From NCBI GenBank assembly GCA_963681505.1, contig OY811979.1, forward strand, positions 5,825,910 through 5,889,909: a DNA stretch of 64,000 bases, given 5' to 3'. The notes under the pieces are model-generated. The model saw only the letters and a list, made by a program, of their open reading frames with translations. It had not been told where the DNA came from and ran no database searches. Origin of the DNA: Eunapius fragilis (Eukaryota > Porifera > Demospongiae > Spongillida > Spongillidae). Made by a program: the position numbers and the translations under genes. Positions 30,105 through 40,870 of this stretch are shown piece by piece (the first letter of the stretch is position 1; the number at the start of each line of letters is the position of its first letter).

Positions 30105-31754
30105 GTGAAAGGGAAAGAGAATTTGTTGGCAGATCCACTGTCAAGATTGCCTTTGAATGTGTCAAGCACATCCGCTGAAGAAGATGTTGGCCATCATAGT
30201 GCCTTACTCAATGTACGAATTGAGGACTTACCAATGTCAAAAAGAGATCTTCAGAAGAGGACACGTCAAGATCCGCTACTTGCGCAGGTTATAAGGTGTG
30301 TGGACAGGGGCTGGCCTAGTGACAGAAAACAAATACCAGCAGAACTTCTGACATTTTATGAGAAACGTGAGACGCTGTCATTTGAGGAGAACATTTTACT
30401 TTGGCAAGGACGAATCGTGGTTCCAACAGCATTGCACAGAAATGTTTTGGACACATTACATGAGGGTCACCCGGGTATATGGGCCATGCGGGCTCTGGCA
30501 AGGTACTATGTGTGGTGGCCACATATTGATGATGATGTGGAAACCTATGTAAAACAATGTAAGGCATGTCAGCAAAACCGACCACATGAACACGAAACAC
30601 TTCTATTCAGTTGGAATGTTCCTACAGAACCTTGGCAAAGAATTCACATAGATTATGCTGGCCCATTTGAAGGCAGTTCTTGGTTGGTAGTGGTTGATGC
30701 ATTTTCCAAGTGGATAGAAATAAAACCTCAAAGGAGTACAACAACCTCAGGGACAGTAAAGGCTCTACGAGAGATCTTTTGCAGGTTTGGTCTCCCAAGG
30801 GTAATTGTTTCAGACAATGGTCCCCAGTTTAGTTCTCAAGAATTCAAACAGTTCTGTGACTCAAACAATATTGTTCACATTCGGTCAACTCCTTACCACC
30901 CTAAGACCAATGGTCTAGCAGAAAGGGCTGTGAGAACATTCAAGGAGAGGTTCTTGGCTTCAAAAGGATCAACAGATGACGTGGAGTTAAGATTGCAGAG
31001 GTTCTTGTTATCATATAGGAACACTCCTCACAAGTCTACAGGGCGGGCACCAGCAGAGATGTTGATGGGCCGAAAGCTTCGAACAAAGCTGGACTTGCTG
31101 AAACCAGACCCTCTGAGTTATATGGATCAGGCAGTCGTAAAGCAGAAATTGTATCATGATAAAGGGGCCAAGTTAAGGATTTTTAGGGATGGAGAAGAAG
31201 TTTGGGTACAACGACCAACAAGCAAAGGGTATGATGAAGAAGGGATCATAGTTAGGCGGACTGGGGATGTGTCTTACCTTGTAGAGACAGGAGGTCAGGT
31301 AAAGAGAAAGCATGCAGATCAGCTAAGGACAAAGATGGCATCTGAGCAGTGTACATCTGAGGAATTGATGCATAATGACCCAGCAAGAGTAAAGGGCAGA
31401 CAAGTTTGGGATGTAGATGCAACGCAAACAGAAACACAAGGGACAAAGAGGGGAGATGAGGGATCGCATCAAGTTCCGCACAGGTCACCGGAAGTGCTGC
31501 AAGAAGGGGCAGATGGTTGTCAGGGATTTCAGACATCAGAAGTACCAGGTGTGCCTACCATCAGTAATGAGAAGGTACAAGATGAACAAACCCATAAAAC
31601 CAATGGCAGTACGCACACACAAGAAGAACAAGAAGAACCTACCCTGCCAACAGTTTCTTCGGGATCAGTACAGCAGAAGGAGCGGCCAAAGAGGGATCGA
31701 AGGCCTCCCTCTCGACCTTACGACAAATATCTCAGCAATCCTAGAGCAAAATGA
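30105..31754 (+). CDS. pol: Pol of Gypsy-3, part 2 (integrase)
   Basis: 549 codons in the same frame as part 1, beginning just past the amber codon. An HHCC finger (HEGHPGIWAMR...CKACQ) is followed by the integrase core: HIDYAGPF (about 30645), SDNGPQFSSQEF (about 30811) and LAERAVRTFKERF with the Glu near 30918. A C-terminal domain (GEEVWVQRP...VETGGQVKRKHADQL) and a long polar, Gln/Glu/Thr-rich tail follow. Translation would need readthrough or internal initiation. All catalytic motifs appear intact. Confidence 0.92.
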   Translation: MKGKENLLADPLSRLPLNVSSTSAEEDVGHHSALLNVRIEDLPMSKRDLQKRTRQDPLLAQVIRCVDRGWPSDRKQIPAELLTFYEKRETLSFEENILLWQGRIVVPTALHRNVLDTLHEGHPGIWAMRALARYYVWWPHIDDDVETYVKQCKACQQNRPHEHETLLFSWNVPTEPWQRIHIDYAGPFEGSSWLVVVDAFSKWIEIKPQRSTTTSGTVKALREIFCRFGLPRVIVSDNGPQFSSQEFKQFCDSNNIVHIRSTPYHPKTNGLAERAVRTFKERFLASKGSTDDVELRLQRFLLSYRNTPHKSTGRAPAEMLMGRKLRTKLDLLKPDPLSYMDQAVVKQKLYHDKGAKLRIFRDGEEVWVQRPTSKGYDEEGIIVRRTGDVSYLVETGGQVKRKHADQLRTKMASEQCTSEELMHNDPARVKGRQVWDVDATQTETQGTKRGDEGSHQVPHRSPEVLQEGADGCQGFQTSEVPGVPTISNEKVQDEQTHKTNGSTHTQEEQEEPTLPTVSSGSVQQKERPKRDRRPPSRPYDKYLSNPRAK

Positions 31755-31773
31755 AAATAGAATAGTGACGAAA

Positions 31774-31887
31774 TGTTAGGATATGAACTAATAGTTAGTA
31801 ATAGTTAGTTAACTGCGTGACTCTATATGATGCGCATGTATCTGTAGCGTGTTCATATCAGTGTGCAAATTGAGCTATTTCCCTACA
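31774..31887 (+). repeat. 3' LTR of Gypsy-3
   Basis: It is 114 bp long, identical to 27314-27427, and followed by the CATGT target duplication. Confidence 0.92.
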
Positions 31888-31892
31888 CATGT

Positions 31893-32280
31893 TTTAATAC
31901 TATGTTTATTAAACTCTATATTTTTATTCAACAGTTCTGTGTGTAGTTGCATGGATAATGAAGACTGTTGGTGATTTGAAGAGTTTTGTTGACCATTTTT
32001 AAAATGTCATCAATGAACGTAATGAACTGCAAGCACCCATGATACGAAAGGGGCTAGTGTTTTACATCCACACCAATATAGCATCTCAACGTTTAGAAAA
32101 TACTTGAAGTATCATTGCATCAATTATTGAGCACTGCTGGAAGCAATGTCACCACTACACCTGATGTGTTGCGTAGGACAATACGTCATATTATTAATAT
32201 AATGTCAAAAAAAAAAAAAAAAATTACAAAATGTTGGGCTGAAGTAGAGGTGTTTCTCAATGAGCAGTTTATTGTGTCTA
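31893..32280. other. Non-coding interval
   Basis: AT-rich sequence with a poly-A run at 32205-32222 and no recognisable gene. It lies between Gypsy-3 and the palindromic end of a Helitron-like element. Confidence 0.4.
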
Positions 32281-32572
32281 CAAGTAAATAAAAAACATTC
32301 TCTATGAGAAAGTTGGTGGCATATAGGATTTGAAGGCAATGGTGGTGTAAAAAGGAAGGAAACAAGGGTCTAATAATAAGGGAAAATGGAATAGTCCTAT
32401 ATTTAGCACACGAACAACATACTATATCCTACATTTAGAAATATGCTAAATATAGGACTATTCCATTTTCCCTTATTATTAGACCCTTGTTTCCTTCCTT
32501 TTTACACCACCATTGCCTTCAAATCCTATATGCCACCAACTTTCTCATAGAGAATGTTTTTTATTTACTTGT
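32281..32572. repeat. 292-bp near-perfect palindrome (3' end of subfamily A copy 1)
   Basis: CAAGTAAATAAAAAACATTC at the left mirrors GAATGTTTTTTATTTACTTG at the right. The arms of about 130 bp match almost base for base, with about 30 unpaired bases at the centre. RNA or single-stranded DNA from it would form a long hairpin. Confidence 0.9.
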
Positions 32573-33425
32573 TTCATTGATTTTTATTCATACCCGATTA
32601 TGAGCCGTACAGCATGTTAAGTAATCCATCTTGATATGAGAGGGAGGTTGTAAAGGTACGACATACCTTTGAGTGACCTTAACTCTTTTCGCCGAGCGAG
32701 ATGCACGTTCAGGACTATGGCAATATCGCTGTCTTTTTTCAGGATCTGTACCTTGCACGTGAAGGCATTTTGAAAAAAAAAACTACTTCACTAAGTTACA
32801 AATTAAAGAGCGTCAAACTTACAACGATCGAATAACAAGTATGATTCTAATAGTACGCACGTGCACGTTATTATAACCGCCACAGTTAATTACCACTACG
32901 TGTAGTGCCCAGACCATACACATTTGATTACAAGATGTATACTGCTAGTACTTCGTATAATGGTATAAAGAGCGAAGTAGGACCTATCCGAGTCTTGTCA
33001 GTGCAGTAAGCTTAACTATACGTGATTTGCTAACACAACCACCGATATATGTCATGTAGCCTCGAGACGTTTTGACCACAGAAGCGATAATGCCAACGAA
33101 TTCTGAAGCCATTGGTGCAATTTTCATTTCTTAAAAGTGTTCCTATCCCGAGTTATGCGTGGTCAAGAACAAGAACAAGAACAAGAAGAAGAACGAGAAA
33201 TACGTGAGACTGGGTACGAGTTTCGAAAATTGTTTTGTTCTCTACAACCACGCGGTTTTGTGACATCAAACAAACACGAAACTGCTTGTTGTTGCCTTCT
33301 TGTACGACGACGATAACAAGGTAAGCCATCCGCTCGTCGGGAGTCTTGTTAGAAGCGGGTCGCGTTTTTTTAATGACATTCATAATCGGGGTCAAATCCT
33401 ATATGAGAGTTAACGTAACTCTCGA
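32281..33425 (-). mobile_element. Helitron-like non-autonomous element, subfamily A copy 1
   Basis: On the minus strand the element reads A|TCGAGAGTT... at 33425 and ends ...TTTACTTG|T at 32281. This agrees with Helitron insertion between A and T and a 5' TC; the 3' CTTG is close to the usual CTRR. The 5' end forms a hairpin (GAGAGTTA/TAACTCTC). The 3' end is the 292-bp palindrome 32281-32572. The middle matches 52157-53350 and keeps only the last part of the coding module (SPERAS...VKVTQR, minus strand near 32730-32660). It has no intact ORF. Confidence 0.75.
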
Positions 33426-33489
33426 TTGACACAGCTGAGAATGTAGCTGTTACTTTACCAGCTTTGAATACAGAGATAAATGTAATGTA

Positions 33490-33894
33490 GTGTACAATCC
33501 ACCTTTACCTATTCCACTTAATGTAAGAACTGATTGTGAGAATTGTGCTAAAAGGAAGGATGAGTTGCAGAGAATGGCTAAAGTGAATCGCATGCTTAAG
33601 CAACAACTGAAAAGGAAAATAAGAGACATTAAACTTAAAACTAAAAAAACAGCGAAAGTAAGAAATTCACAAGTGGCACATAGCAGCAGTGTATTGAAAT
33701 GTTACTATCTAAAACGTGAAGATAATGCCAACATCCAAGCTCAACTTGTTATAGAAAAAAGGCAAAAAAAAAAAAGATTCAAGTTACAGAAGGAGGCTGG
33801 AAGAAAGCTGAATTTAGTACTTACTAACAATGCTGAGTTGTCTGAAGTTCTCCCAGAACTTAGCGCAGAGTTCTTCAAGTTGATGAGTTCGTAG
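33490..33894 (+). CDS. Hypothetical basic coiled-coil protein (fragment)
   Basis: The 134-codon frame begins MYNPPLPIPLNVRTDCENC. A CENC/CAKR pair is followed by a long Lys/Arg- and Leu-rich stretch (about residues 25-115) with coiled-coil character. It ends AEFFKLMSS. A central poly-A run at 33766-33776 could be an indel hotspot. It lies just outside the end of the Helitron-like element. I do not recognise the family; it may be the last exon of a transposon-derived gene. Confidence 0.4.
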   Translation: MYNPPLPIPLNVRTDCENCAKRKDELQRMAKVNRMLKQQLKRKIRDIKLKTKKTAKVRNSQVAHSSSVLKCYYLKREDNANIQAQLVIEKRQKKKRFKLQKEAGRKLNLVLTNNAELSEVLPELSAEFFKLMSS

Positions 33895-34349
33895 ATACTT
33901 TCACCAGTATGCTTAATGTATGAACGCACAGGCTTAGTTCTCACAAAGTTCCCGCACCATCGTTCCACTGAAGGTAACTTGTAAAAGTTCAAATTCAAGA
34001 AACTATTTTTGGCATTGCCAGTAATGATATTTTGATATTAATTTCAGATGTCTTTGCAGGAACCATCTAATAAGGGACATTAAAAAAATTAAGCCTCGTT
34101 CCCAGTTATTTATGACGTGAAAATGGCTCCAGTTCAGTCACTTTTTTTGGTGCTCGACAAGGCCCTCACGTGCTGTACAGCCAATCACATATGGAGGGAG
34201 CATAGTTTCTGTCTAATTCACCTTGTTTAACCGACAGAAACGTATATCTCCCTCCCCATGCCTCCAGCACTACCCATTAACCACACATAGGTATAGCATC
34301 ATTGTGCACGCCTACAAAAACGACCAACAAATAGAACACACATACACAC

Positions 34350-34568
34350 ATGCAAGACCAATCCTCTGAATCGGAAGACAATTTGGGCGTTCCAGAGCCG
34401 GCAGATGAGGTGGTGTCTGATTTATTGAAGCCGCATGGAACAAATTGGGAGGTCAAGTCACAGTGGACTACTTCCAAGGTTCTCAAACTAGTGTTCAAGC
34501 TTATCTGGGACTCTGTAAATCCTGATGGACACAAAAATCCATATGACTATTTTTGTTTTGATGTTTAA
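34350..34568 (+). CDS. Hypothetical acidic ORF, unassigned
   Basis: 72 codons: an acidic N-terminal part (SSESEDNLGVPEPADEVVSD), then NWEVKSQWTTSKVLKLVFKL. No domain recognised. It could be a short exon of a decayed gene; splice context is unclear. Confidence 0.25.
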   Translation: MQDQSSESEDNLGVPEPADEVVSDLLKPHGTNWEVKSQWTTSKVLKLVFKLIWDSVNPDGHKNPYDYFCFDV

Positions 34569-34980
34569 CATGAGTGATGTTCCAAAATTTATCCACCCTT
34601 TTCAGCAAGTAAAGGAGCAATTAACCTCACATAGCATTGCTGTGATCAAATCTACGGCACACATTAATCATTTCTGATCTCTTTATTTTATTACAGATAC
34701 TCATTTTATGAAAATGTTTCTTCTTCACAAAATGCCTATAGGCTATATCTGCACATGTACATTTACATAATGGGATTGGGACCTTAAAAGTGCCTTGAAT
34801 GTATACATGTACATACACACTTGTTTATTCACACAGAAGCTCCTCCCCCTTCTGAACCTCCTACTGACTATGGTACAGTCACAGTATTTTCAGCTTCTTA
34901 TTTAAAACCAGTGCTTTGTTGCAGCAATCCTGGTGGTGATGGTGGTGGTTGTGTTAGTGTTGGTGATAATGGTGTTTATA

Positions 34981-35347
34981 CAGTAGTGATCAAAATAAAC
35001 TTGACGTTTTTATAATGCAGTTGCAGTTGCACGGTGTGAGTACTACAGTTCAAGGGGTGTACCATTCCGCGCAGTTTTATAGAACATAGAAAATCTTATT
35101 GACATTTTATGTGTCAACGAAATCTACATGTATGTTGCGTCGCCGTGCCGTTTAAAAAAACTACTACAACATTTTGATTATGTGTCAACGTAACTACGAA
35201 TGCTTCGACATTCCTCACATAAAAAATAGTTGACCAAAGCAATCAGAAATGGGTTTATTGTCATTTATGAAGCTACAGATAAGCCGCTGTTTGGTGAAAA
35301 GATGTTTCTGGTTTCAAAAAACGTCAAGTTTATTTTGACCACTACTG
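34981..35347. mobile_element. Tc1/mariner-type MITE (367 bp)
   Basis: Terminal inverted repeats of about 30 bp (CAGTAGTGATCAAAATAAAC at the left and its near-exact complement at the right) are flanked by TA on both sides (34979-34980 and 35348-35349). The CAGT start and TA duplication are the Tc1/mariner hallmarks. The interior has no transposase. Confidence 0.75.
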
Positions 35348-35349
35348 TA

Positions 35350-37200
35350 TGTACACGAGAGAGTAGGGAAGTGATTCATTATGAATCAGCGAATCCAAGG
35401 CATGAAGAGGGTGTGGAGGTGAGTACTATACTGGATACTATTGGAAGGATTGCAGGATGTGAGGTGTAGTGAAATTTGTGAATGGCATTGATCTTATTTT
35501 AATGTGTCCCCACAGAATGATCCTGACAAAAAGCATTCATGACACCTTCAGAAGAAACAGGAAGTGCAAAGAAGGTGTGCATTTGTGGTACATTGTATTT
35601 GAATGTGTGTGGATAAAAAACATACTTGCATGTCTATATATTTTATAGACATTATGTTTGGCGTTTATGTACTACATTTGACACAATATAAAAAGTGGGG
35701 CCAGCTGTAAAGGCAGGCATGAACTGCACATATAAGGGGAATACCTTCATGATGACTGGTAATATACCACACCCACAGCCATCAGAGCTGGTTGCCCCAC
35801 ATCTGCCATTGCACAGGTATGAGTGGCAAATACAAGGGCGTTTAGCCAGACAGTTATGAGTAATGTACAACCAGTGGAGGGAGTCTGCCAGGTGGCGGGA
35901 TCTACAGACGATATCCGTAGCAAGATCAAGGTATCATTACGGCCCAGATGTATTCCAGAACAAGTTAGAGGGCCTCAAAGCCCTAGCAATAGCTACAAAG
36001 ACTCAGGCACATAAGAAGAGAGTGTTGGCAGCGCTGTTGATATGGAAGAGGTTTGCACTTCAGAAAAGCGCAGGAAGAGCATTCGGAAGGACAAAGGGAG
36101 ATATTTTATTGATTGCGAAGTGGAGGCCTCATCTGATGAATGCAAGTATGGTGAGCAGTTGGAGTACTCAAAACAGCGTCATCCTTGACACGACTATGAG
36201 GTCATCAAGAAGCTTGACTCCACAATCTCAGCCCTATTGGGTTGTTCAGAGGAAATTGAATCTGAGCAGGAAGAAAGACCGAAGCTTAAGAGCAGTAAAG
36301 GCAAGCGTAGCAAAGATGGTGAGCGAAGTGGACAGAAAAAAAGGTCTGAATGCAGTGGTGAATCTGACTGTCCCTCCGGAGGTGAGCATTATGTAAGGCA
36401 ACACTGTGGAAACTCCATAACCACACTGCAAGAGACTGCAAGATATGCACTTTCACCTCAACACATTTGACAGTTCAGATGCACACTACCTTTTCAGACC
36501 ATATTTGGAAATAGAGAGGCATATTTACACAAAGCCAGTGGATTTACAGTGTTTGAAAGGATAAAGGCATTAAAGAAGGAACACACATATCCATCACCAT
36601 AAAGGAGCTTACATTACATATATATAAATATATATATATATGCCAATATATAATTTCTTTGTACACAAGTTCTTTGTATGTGCTTGTGCATGTACGAAAC
36701 CGTACAGTATCTCATGCATCATCAATCTAAAGTCTGTTCCCAAGATGCAGCAAACCTAGAATAATAACTATCCTGTAGCCTGATATTATTGACATGAAGC
36801 ATTACTCTTTGCACATATGCATGGATGCTCCAAAATGGTACATTGCCTGCTGTTGTTTTGAATATTGAAGGTGTGTGTACAAAAACACACCTATGCTGGC
36901 TACAAACAGATAGTCATTCACCGGAATGGCTCTGAAAACTTTGACCTGATTAACTCAGCGCCATGTTGCCCACCTTATCACATGACCTTTGCCCTAATCA
37001 AGCCAGGATTCAGCAACTACTGACTACGGGTTAAAATGTGCCACACATTGCTCCGAGTGATCAGGTGACGTGGGTGACGCGGCCAATCAGCAACGCCGAC
37101 GTGACACGTCGTAAATTTGGGATGACGTCCACGTGCGTGATCAAAATTGCCCCTTTTTTCCCGTATAAAATCGACTGCCTTTTGCTCTCAGAATCACTTT
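35350..37200. other. Interval without a recognised gene
   Basis: It contains a 177-codon plus frame (35863-36396) and an overlapping Lys/Ser/Glu-rich frame (36237-36470), neither with known motifs. An alternating AT tract lies at 36619-36645. TGACGTCA-like motifs (37065-37135) precede the frame at 37206 and may mark a promoter, but this is speculative. Confidence 0.3.
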
Positions 37201-37205
37201 TAAAC

Positions 37206-38530
37206 ATGGCAACTCTTCCAGCGAAGCGATTCAAATTCAAGAGCCAAGCAGAGTGGGCTGCTTCTCACTTCAAGACCGAAATTTCATCTGGAAAGCGTGT
37301 GTGCCAAGTAAAACAAACTGAAGATTCTGAGGTGTGTGGATTGCAATATGGGGCGCAAATTGCAGCAACATCCATGGTTGCACACTTGGCCTAAAAGCAC
37401 GAGATTTCGGTGCCTGAATACTTAACAGAAAAGGCCAGTCAACACTCCTCCGAGAAACAGCTCTCTGTGAAAAGCATGTTTGCTCAGATATCCGATCCCA
37501 CTGCTGTTCAGAAGGAATTGATCGTGGTAGCTTACTGCATGAATCTGATTGTTCCATTTTCCACCGTTTTTTTTCTCGTTGGGGTCCGAATTGCAAGATG
37601 AAGAATTGATCTCATTGAAGAAGTTTAAGTTCCCATCACCAACAATTGAACGTGGAACTTGTTCTGTTTGAATTTTACTGGATGGAGGAGTCTGAAGGTG
37701 AGTCTGCCATTCCCTTGCATTTGGTTCACACTTTGGAATGGGCTTGCGTCGCTTTGAAGATAATTTGAGGTGTCTTTGTTTTGGAGATAATGATCCTACT
37801 GACCGACCAGATCAAGGAAAGATTTGAAATGGATAATGAAAATATTGATTGTTTGAAGGCCCTGTATGAATCATTAGAAGTAGACGGGGAAGTGTACAAG
37901 CATAGAAGAGACTATGAAGAATGAATGGGCTTGACACATACTTCTTTTAATATTCAATTCTTCATGCACTACTGAGGGGTTTGGAATATTGCTTGAAGAT
38001 TATCTGCAAGTTAAAAGGAGGTGCCACAGCATGGAAAGAGAGTAAACACACAAGTCTAGTTGATAAGGCCAAGAAGCGAGTAAGAGAAACAATAAAAGAA
38101 CAAACTGGGATGATTATAGACAGGCCAGATAGTGTAGCAGGTGGAACTACAACCACTGGCAATACAGCAGCAAGGTGTTTCATAAATGCAACGACCCGAC
38201 AGGTACTGATTGATTGTGTAACCCGCAAAGTCGAATCTGATGGAGAGTGAGACAGGCAAGTTTTTGATGAGTTCATAACCTGTTATTTTGAGAGCTATTT
38301 GAACTGTTCAAAGCAAGCTGTCAACACAGAGCAGCTGGATCAACTCTGCAAGGAGACTTCAATCAAACTTGTAACACACTGGCCTACATTCCAATTTACA
38401 CCATCTGTGTTGCACATTCTGCAGCACTGATTCATAGAAATGAATCACAGTGTTTGGGAACATTGGCATTGTCAGAAGAACAACTGGAACATAACAATAA
38501 AAAGCTTTGTTCATATTGAGAGAACCTCTG
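37206..38530 (+). pseudogene. Decayed transposase with a RAG1/Transib-like C-terminus
   Basis: A short ORF (37206-37394) starts MATLPAKRFKFKSQAEW and has a CGLQYGAQIAATSMVAHL segment resembling a BED-type finger missing part of its ligands. Farther on, 37981-38250 reads KKRVRETIKEQTGMIIDRPD and then GGTTTTGNTAARCF. After a stop and frame changes come LDQLCKETSIKLVTHWPTF, PSVLHIL and LALSEEQLEHNNKKL. The last resembles the S-E-E-x-x-E-x-x-N-K segment seen around the catalytic Glu of RAG1/Transib-like transposases. The copy is interrupted at about 38530 by the OTU element. Family assignment is tentative. Confidence 0.45.
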
Positions 38531-38532
38531 TC

Positions 38533-40170
38533 GGAGGATATATTGTCCCCCTGGAAAAAGTGTCCCCCCAGACAATATACCCTAGGGTATATCGTACCCC
38601 GGACAATTCACCCTAGGATATAATGTTCCCTTTCTGGGTATATTGTCCCCCTACCCGGACAATACACCCTAGGGTACATTGTCCACCCCCCCCCCCCCTC
38701 CCCCCCAAACATTTGAAACATCTGCTACAGTCGACAATCGCTAAAATAATGACTTTGTGGTCGTTAATGAAGAATTGCACAGGGAGTTTGATGAGTTTAG
38801 AAGCAAAGTGTATGCATATGTGGATAAAGAATACATCTTTGTTGAAGCTGTGGAACTGCTTCAAGTTTGGTGTCTACGCAGAGTTCAATAGCTTGGAAGG
38901 CGATATTTTCTAATGTCTTCAACCACATCTGGATGAATTCTGTGAGTGGGTTCATGATAAAAGGCGCTTGTGCTGTGATGAGGCGGAGTTTAGAGTGACA
39001 ATGTTAACTGATCCTTGCATTGATTCCTCACATTTCAAATACAGTATGGATGCAATCACATACAACCCAGTATGTAGAGGTTGGCAAATTTCCAGGTGTA
39101 ACTCATTTGGATTGAATTTTCATTATGGCAATAACCCTCATCATGGTGCAGCAAGTAATAAAATGATCGGGATTTCTCAAAGACCCATTAGAAATGGAAG
39201 AATATCTGCAGATGGAAATTGCTTTTTTCGGTGCATTTCATTCATCATCACTGGATCACAAGACGACTATGAAGTATTGAGATTACTAGTAACAACAAAC
39301 ATGGCTCACAATTCATCAAATGACAAGCATCGATCCTTCTTCCCCCAAACATGTCAATGCAATCATATATTACACATTCAAAGATGCAGTCACCTGGAGA
39401 ATGGGCTACAGAAATTGAAATCCTGCTTGCTGAACACAGCAATATGTGTGTTTGCCTATACTGGAAAGATTTTTGATTGGGTGCAATATTCTTCACATGA
39501 AGCAAAGAGCGACACACATCAAGAAGAGTGTATCTACATAACCAATGTGCATAATCTGTCAAAAGGATGATGTAGTGGAATTGATGTATTGTACTGTACT
39601 GAAGTCACTTTCAGCATGACATTATAAAGTCAATTTATTTATTCCACAATTAACTGACACGATTTTGAACAATCCAATAGTCTCTGACCATGCATGCCGC
39701 AGGGGCGGCAGAAGGTGATGTAAAATTGGTGGGGGGTGTGGGGGGGGGTAGTGTAATGATTTAATGCCAATTATTGTTTATACACATGTATTGTTGATTG
39801 TGTATTTTGTTTATGTTTATATACAGTGTAATTCATGCACTCATTGGATTTCATTTCTTTTGGATTATTTGCTAACACGCTGTCCTGTTGAGAGGCAAGG
39901 TTCATTCTACTTACATTTGAATCGATATATGCATGACACGTAATATATATGGACAATACTGGAATGTGCTATCGGGATTTTAAAATGTTGGGAGACAATG
40001 TACCCTAGGGTGTATTGTCCGGGTAGGGGGGACAGTATAACCAGGGAGGGGCTAGGGGGAATTGTCCGTGGGGGACAATATACCCTAGGTTACATTGTCC
40101 GGGGGACAATGCAACCTAGGCTATGCTGTCCGGGGGGACAATATCTGAGGGGACAATATATACTACCTCC
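38533..40170 (+). mobile_element. DNA element with ~160-bp inverted repeats of iterated GGACAAT units and an OTU remnant
   Basis: The left end (38533-38693) starts GGAGGATATATTGTCCCC. The right end (39995-40170) is its inverted counterpart, ending GGACAATATATACTACCTCC. Both arms are made of short units such as GGACAATATACCCTAGGGT alternating with C- or G-runs. The 1.3-kb interior carries a decayed OTU-protease frame. The superfamily is unknown; I did not find a clear target duplication. Confidence 0.6.
39160..39570 (+). pseudogene. OTU-type cysteine protease domain, frameshifted
   Basis: RNGRISADGNCFFRCISF contains the OTU catalytic box (D-G-N-C; Cys codon near 39221). ITGSQDDYEVLRLLV follows. 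In a shifted frame GEWATEIEILLAEHS matches the following W-A-T-E-x-E-I block of OTU domains, and then the frame returns. OTU domains remove ubiquitin and also occur in animal transposon polyproteins, including Helitrons. The N-terminal residues before 39160 are in other frames. The copy is not functional as read. Confidence 0.6.
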
Positions 40171-40729
40171 ATTAATAATTAACACAGTTTGAAAATCAAA
40201 CCACAACAATCAAGATTACCAAAACTGACCACATCACATTTATATATATGAATTCGAATCTACATAATGTGACTTAATTAACTATTAATACAAATCAAGG
40301 CAAATCTATCAAGATATGGTAAGAGTTTCTGCTGCTACAAGTAGGTGCTTGTCATTGAAAGATAGCCTGATAGCATGTTGATGGAGCTGATCTTCAAGAT
40401 GCAGATGTTTTGCCAGAACATTTATAATGATTTATTGTCCATTGCATTTTACAATACATCTAAAACTTCATACTATTGGATCTGATTTTACCCAAAGATT
40501 TGAGGGGTTACAATTGTGACCCTTCCCCCTCCCCCCATCCTCTCCATTTCTCACTGTACATGCACAGACACATACAATATACAGAAATTTTGGGACTATT
40601 GTAAAGAAAACACTGTCATTAAAATCAGGCATATTGTGAAATCTAATTCTTGCAGGTCCAATACTCGCATTCTTCGATATGGCCCCAGTGGAGGAATCAT
40701 GTGTTGGGTATACGGAGGAGAGGGTTCTA

Positions 40730-40870
40730 TGGAGCTTTTCGTTACGACTCATACCAGTAACCATTAAGATAAAGATGGAGCCATCATACCTCATTGACGA
40801 TGTCAAGCTCTTGATCCAAGAAGTGGAAGTGTCCCCACCGGACCAAATGCACCTTATCAAAAGTTCAGAT
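40730..40870 (+). pseudogene. Ubiquitin-like domain fragment, frameshifted
   Basis: SMELFVTTHTS in one frame is followed in another by PVTIKIKMEPSYLIDDVKLL and then QEVEVSPPDQMHLI. This aligns with the first half of ubiquitin (start, V-x-P-S-D-T-I-x-x-V-K segment and PPDQ-x-L-I). The frame change falls between the first two beta strands. The second half of the fold is not recognisable, so it may be a ubiquitin or ISG15-like pseudogene, or an exon of a larger gene. Confidence 0.5.

Larger units (their letters stand above)
27314..31887 (+). mobile_element. Ty3/Gypsy LTR retrotransposon with in-frame amber (Gypsy-3)
   Basis: The 4574-bp element has 114-bp LTRs at 27314-27427 and 31774-31887 that read identically (TGTTAGG...CCCTACA) and CATGT target duplications. 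A TGGCGACGAGGG primer-binding site lies at 27432. Gag and pol form one reading frame from 27447 to 31754, interrupted only by TAG at 30099-30101. Identical LTRs indicate a recent insertion, so the amber is either a very young defect or a readthrough signal. Confidence 0.95.

Noticed and set aside
40468..40500. Minus-strand N-L-W-V-K-S-D-P-I-V as the C-terminus of the RAG1/Transib-like remnant at 38 kb
   Set aside because: It lies on the opposite strand, 2 kb away across another element, without a splice acceptor; ten residues are too few to exclude chance.
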